From the NCBI RefSeq assembly GCF_009729095.1, contig NZ_VTGX01000001.1, forward strand, positions 558,001 through 622,000: 64,000 nucleotides of DNA. The letters run 5' to 3'. Origin of the DNA: Mycolicibacterium sp. CBMA 247 (GTDB taxonomy: Bacteria; Actinomycetota; Actinomycetes; Mycobacteriales; Mycobacteriaceae). Positions 61,625-64,000 of the stretch are shown in pieces; the first letter of the stretch is position 1; every line of letters begins with the position of its first letter. The notes under the pieces are model-generated. The model ran no database searches. It saw nothing but the letters and a program-made list of their open reading frames with translations, and was not told the origin of the DNA. The position numbers and the translations under genes are program-made.

Positions 61625-63062
61625 CACCGCCGACACTGTGGCCGCATTGCTGCGCGGATGCACGGGGCATCCGCTGCTGATCTGCGATGACGAGCGGATC
61701 AGCTACGCCGAGGCAGAGCATCGATCCGCCTCGGTGGCACGCGGCCTGATCGGTCTGGGCGCGGGCAAGGGCACACATATTGGGCTGCTCTACCCCAACG
61801 GCGTCGACTTCGTGGTGGCCATGCTGGCCGCAGCGAGAATCGGTGCGGTGGTGGTGCCGTACTCGACCTTCCTCACCGCGGCCGAGCTGGACACCCAGCT
61901 GCGCGATAGCGATACCGCGATTCTGCTGTCGGCGCGCAGCTACCGCAATCACGACTATGTGCAACGCCTTGCCGGTATCGACACCCCCTGTTTGCGACAC
62001 GTGCTGTTCGAGATGCCACACGCCGACGCACCGACGCTGGCCGAGTGGGAAGACGATGTGGACGGCTGCGACCCGCTGGGCATCATCTACACCTCAGGCT
62101 CCACCGGCCCACCCAAGGGTGCGGTGCACACCCACGGCGCGCTGCTGGCACATCAGCGCAATCTCAACGCCATTCGCGGGCTCACCGCCGCCGACAGGCT
62201 GTTCTGCAACTCGCCGTTCTTCTGGATCGGCGGGTTCGCCTTCGGGCTGCTGGCCACGATGGCAGCCGGGGCCACGCTGATCTGTTCGAATTCGGCCGAC
62301 GCCGGAACCACCCTCGACCTGCTGGAGGCCGAGAGACCCACCGTCACCAACGGTTTCGTCGCCGGCGTCGCACATCTCACGCGCCACCCCAGCTACCCTG
62401 ACCGGAACTTCACCGCACGCCGCGGCAACCTGTACCCGATCATGGCACCTGACGCCCGGGCGAAAGATCCCGAGCTGCGTCACAACATGCTCGGCATGAC
62501 CGAGGCCGGCAGTGTGCTTCTCCTCGACGGGGACGAAACCGAACAGCCCGAACGCCGGCGCGGCTCCTACGGCCGACCAGCACCCGGATTCGAGACCAAG
62601 CTGCTCGACACGGGCGAACTGTGCATCCGTGGCCCTCATGTCATGCAGGGTTACTACGGGCGTATCAGGGAGGAGTGTTTCGACCCCGACGGCTGGTTCC
62701 ACACCGGAGACCTGGTGCGCCTCGATGAGGACGGGTACTTCTACTTTCTGGGCCGCGCGGGCTCGATGATCAAAACGGCGGGCGCCAATGTGACACCCAA
62801 CGAGGTGGAAAAAGCCCTTGCGGCACTCGGGTTCACCGCGCATGTGGTCGGTCTTCCCGACGCCGTGCGCGGTCAGATCGTGGCGGCAGTCATCGTCACC
62901 GATTCTTCGGTGGATGTTGATGCGATACGTCTGGTCCTGCGAGACCAGTTGTCGGCGTACAGGATTCCGCGGGCGATCGTGGTGTGCGGTCCCGCCGAAG
63001 TGCCGATGCTTTCCAGCGGCAAGGTCGACATGTCCGCATTGATGAGGCTGTTCGATGCCTGA
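61617..63062 (+). CDS. Acyl-CoA synthetase-like AMP-ligase
   Basis: 481 residues. Phosphate loop IIYTSGSTGPPKGAVHTHGAL, A5 NMLGMTEAGS, A7 GWFHTGDLVRLDEDGYFYFLGRAGSMIKTAGANVTPNEVE, and Lys in MLSSGKVDMSALM. GTG 61617 (MPDTADTVAALLRG) overlaps the previous stop by 8 bp; the upstream frame to 61467 lies in that gene. Its own last bases overlap a third start of the same type (ATG 63055). Substrate unknown; differs from the ligases at 30460 and 47892. Confidence 0.87.
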   Translation: MPDTADTVAALLRGCTGHPLLICDDERISYAEAEHRSASVARGLIGLGAGKGTHIGLLYPNGVDFVVAMLAAARIGAVVVPYSTFLTAAELDTQLRDSDTAILLSARSYRNHDYVQRLAGIDTPCLRHVLFEMPHADAPTLAEWEDDVDGCDPLGIIYTSGSTGPPKGAVHTHGALLAHQRNLNAIRGLTAADRLFCNSPFFWIGGFAFGLLATMAAGATLICSNSADAGTTLDLLEAERPTVTNGFVAGVAHLTRHPSYPDRNFTARRGNLYPIMAPDARAKDPELRHNMLGMTEAGSVLLLDGDETEQPERRRGSYGRPAPGFETKLLDTGELCIRGPHVMQGYYGRIREECFDPDGWFHTGDLVRLDEDGYFYFLGRAGSMIKTAGANVTPNEVEKALAALGFTAHVVGLPDAVRGQIVAAVIVTDSSVDVDAIRLVLRDQLSAYRIPRAIVVCGPAEVPMLSSGKVDMSALMRLFDA

Positions 63063-63210
63063 CACCATCGACGCGCTGCTGCGTCACCATGCGGCGTCCA
63101 CCATGCTTCGCCCTAGCGCCGTCCCCGCTCATTCCATGGGGCCAGTAACAATTCACACGCGTACCGCACGTCCGCGGCGGCAGCCGCCGCGTCGAGCTGA
63201 CCTGCGGTAG
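63055..63210 (+). pseudogene. Truncated start of a third ligase-like gene
   Basis: ATG 63055 overlaps the previous stop by 8 bp, exactly as the 61617 start overlaps its predecessor. The first residues MPDTIDALLRHHAAST resemble MPDTADTVAALLRG of the previous gene. After about 20 residues similarity ends, and a convergent TetR gene (from 63113) occupies the rest. It looks like the stub of a duplicated gene cut by rearrangement. 51 codons to TAG 63210. Confidence 0.45.
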
Positions 63211-63712
63211 CCCAGGTCAAGATCCCATACATGCACTGCTCAACCATCCGGGCCAGTCGATGATCCTCGTCGGTGGGTTCGGCAACCCCTGCCACCGCCA
63301 AGATCCGCTCACGCGTAGACAAATCGGCCGGCGCATCGGCTGACGACCGAATGGCGTTGACGGAAACCAGCATTGCCCTGGCCAACGGCGGCTGCGCCAG
63401 CAGCCTCTCGGCGGCCTCACCCAAGAAGTCACATACCGCCACCACCGGGTCGTCCGGGATGCCTGCGGGTTCGGGCATCGCTCGGATGGACGCGGTGAGC
63501 GCCGCCGCATAGAGGTGATGCTTGGTCGGGTAGTAGCGATAGAGCGTGCCGAGCGCGACGCCGGCGTCAGCGGCGATATCTGACATCTGGACGCGCTCGA
63601 GCCCGTGCAGTGCCCCCAGCCGGCCCGCCGCGCGCAGGATCGCGGCGTTACGCGCCAGTTGACGAGGCGTCGAAGCCTGGCCAGGTTCCCGTGGTGTTCC
63701 GATGCGCGCCAA
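63113..63712 (-). CDS. TetR-family transcriptional regulator (KstR-like fold)
   Basis: 199 residues. N-terminal helix-turn-helix: NAAILRAAGRLGALHGLERVQMSDIAADAGVALGTLYRYYPTKHHLYAAAL (about 22-72), with the TLYRYYPTK end of the KstR-like TetR group. The ligand domain is short. It does not share the SIYWYF recognition helix of the two regulators above, so it should read a different site; a CTAGAA/TTCTAG repeat lies 22 bp upstream. ATG 63712. Divergent from the SDR at the window end. Confidence 0.87.
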   Translation of the reverse strand: MARIGTPREPGQASTPRQLARNAAILRAAGRLGALHGLERVQMSDIAADAGVALGTLYRYYPTKHHLYAAALTASIRAMPEPAGIPDDPVVAVCDFLGEAAERLLAQPPLARAMLVSVNAIRSSADAPADLSTRERILAVAGVAEPTDEDHRLARMVEQCMYGILTWATAGQLDAAAAAADVRYACELLLAPWNERGRR

Positions 63713-63733
63713 TCTGACGAACTCCTTACAAAA

Positions 63734-63749
63734 CTAGAATTGCTTCTAG
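63734..63749. promoter_or_regulatory. Inverted repeat, likely operator of the 63113 TetR gene
   Basis: CTAGAATTGCTTCTAG: perfect 6-bp arms, 4-bp centre, in the 69-bp gap between the TetR start and the SDR. Compact and symmetrical enough to be a TetR site controlling both directions. Confidence 0.55.
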
Positions 63750-63781
63750 AAATTAGTTAGCAGCGATGCTACAACAGACTG

Positions 63782-64000
63782 GTGATCGAAGAAGGTAGCC
63801 AGCTCGACGTGACGACGTTCGATGCTCTCAAGTACGGCCCGTGGGCCGTCATCACCGGCGGCTCGGAAGGTGTCGGTAGATCGTTCGCGCTCCAACTGGC
63901 CCAGGCCGGAACAAACCTCCTCCTCGTCGCCCGCAAACCAGGGCCGCTGGAGGAGACGGCCGAACTCTGTCGCGCACTCGCGGTCGAGGTTCGCACCCTG
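63782..64000 (+). CDS. Short-chain dehydrogenase, N-terminal part (runs off the window)
   Basis: The frame is open to the last base. The Rossmann motif AVITGGSEGVGRSFALQLAQAG and the following strand LLLVARKPGPLEE are typical of SDRs of the ketoreductase type (Arg after strand 2 suggests NADP). The catalytic residues are beyond the window. GTG 63782 and GTG 63809 are both possible starts; the latter gives MTTFDALKYGPW. Probably controlled by the divergent TetR. Confidence 0.8.
   Translation, partial: MIEEGSQLDVTTFDALKYGPWAVITGGSEGVGRSFALQLAQAGTNLLLVARKPGPLEETAELCRALAVEVRTL

Overview
The window comes from a high-GC mycobacterium, most likely a fast-growing Mycolicibacterium. Grounds: the left part follows the gene order I recall for Mycobacterium tuberculosis Rv3055-Rv3063 (TetR, dinB2, SDR, TetR, cyp136, then ligB, cstA). 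GTG starts and 1-4 bp coupled overlaps are frequent, and there are two F420-type LLM oxidoreductases and many fadD/fadE/crotonase genes. Family names were assigned by reading motifs; no database search was possible.

Layout. 1-5.7 kb: end of a TetR gene, dinB2, an AAA ATPase, an SDR-TetR pair and divergent cyp136. 5.7-17.2 kb: housekeeping and mixed genes, namely a LeuA-regulatory-domain protein with a hairpin leader, a TSUP permease, an APH-fold kinase, a repeat-containing proline-rich membrane protein, a pyruvate-oxidase-like ThDP enzyme, an SDR, GatB/YqeY, ligB, cstA and its small YbdD partner. 17.3-63 kb: a long accessory catabolic region with four ACMSD-type amidohydrolases, two P450s, a Rieske oxygenase, two LLM oxidoreductases, two aldehyde dehydrogenases, several SDRs, four acyl-CoA ligases, an adjacent acyl-CoA dehydrogenase pair, six crotonases, a thiolase, a DUF35-thiolase pair and a DHDPS-like lyase. 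Inside it lie a rifampicin monooxygenase gene with its own palindrome (24.2-25.9 kb) and a small island of unrelated genes (41.1-44.8 kb). 63.1-64 kb: a TetR gene divergent from an SDR that runs off the window.

Main point. Twelve intergenic sites between 17.3 and 57.8 kb fit one 17-bp palindrome (best copies ACTGTAATATTTACAGT and ACTGTAACAGTTACAGT). They sit before nearly every transcription unit of the catabolic region. Two TetR paralogues with near-identical recognition helices are encoded inside the same region (35.9 and 54.6 kb) and are the obvious candidates to bind them. I infer one regulon of about 30 genes that activates a ring-containing or branched carboxylic compound as a CoA thioester, oxidises it (P450, Rieske, F420 enzymes), and degrades it by beta-oxidation-like and hydrolytic or aldol steps. 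The substrate cannot be read from the sequence.

Other structure: two families of intergenic palindromic repeats, two related terminator-like palindromes, and an amidohydrolase gene broken by an in-frame stop.
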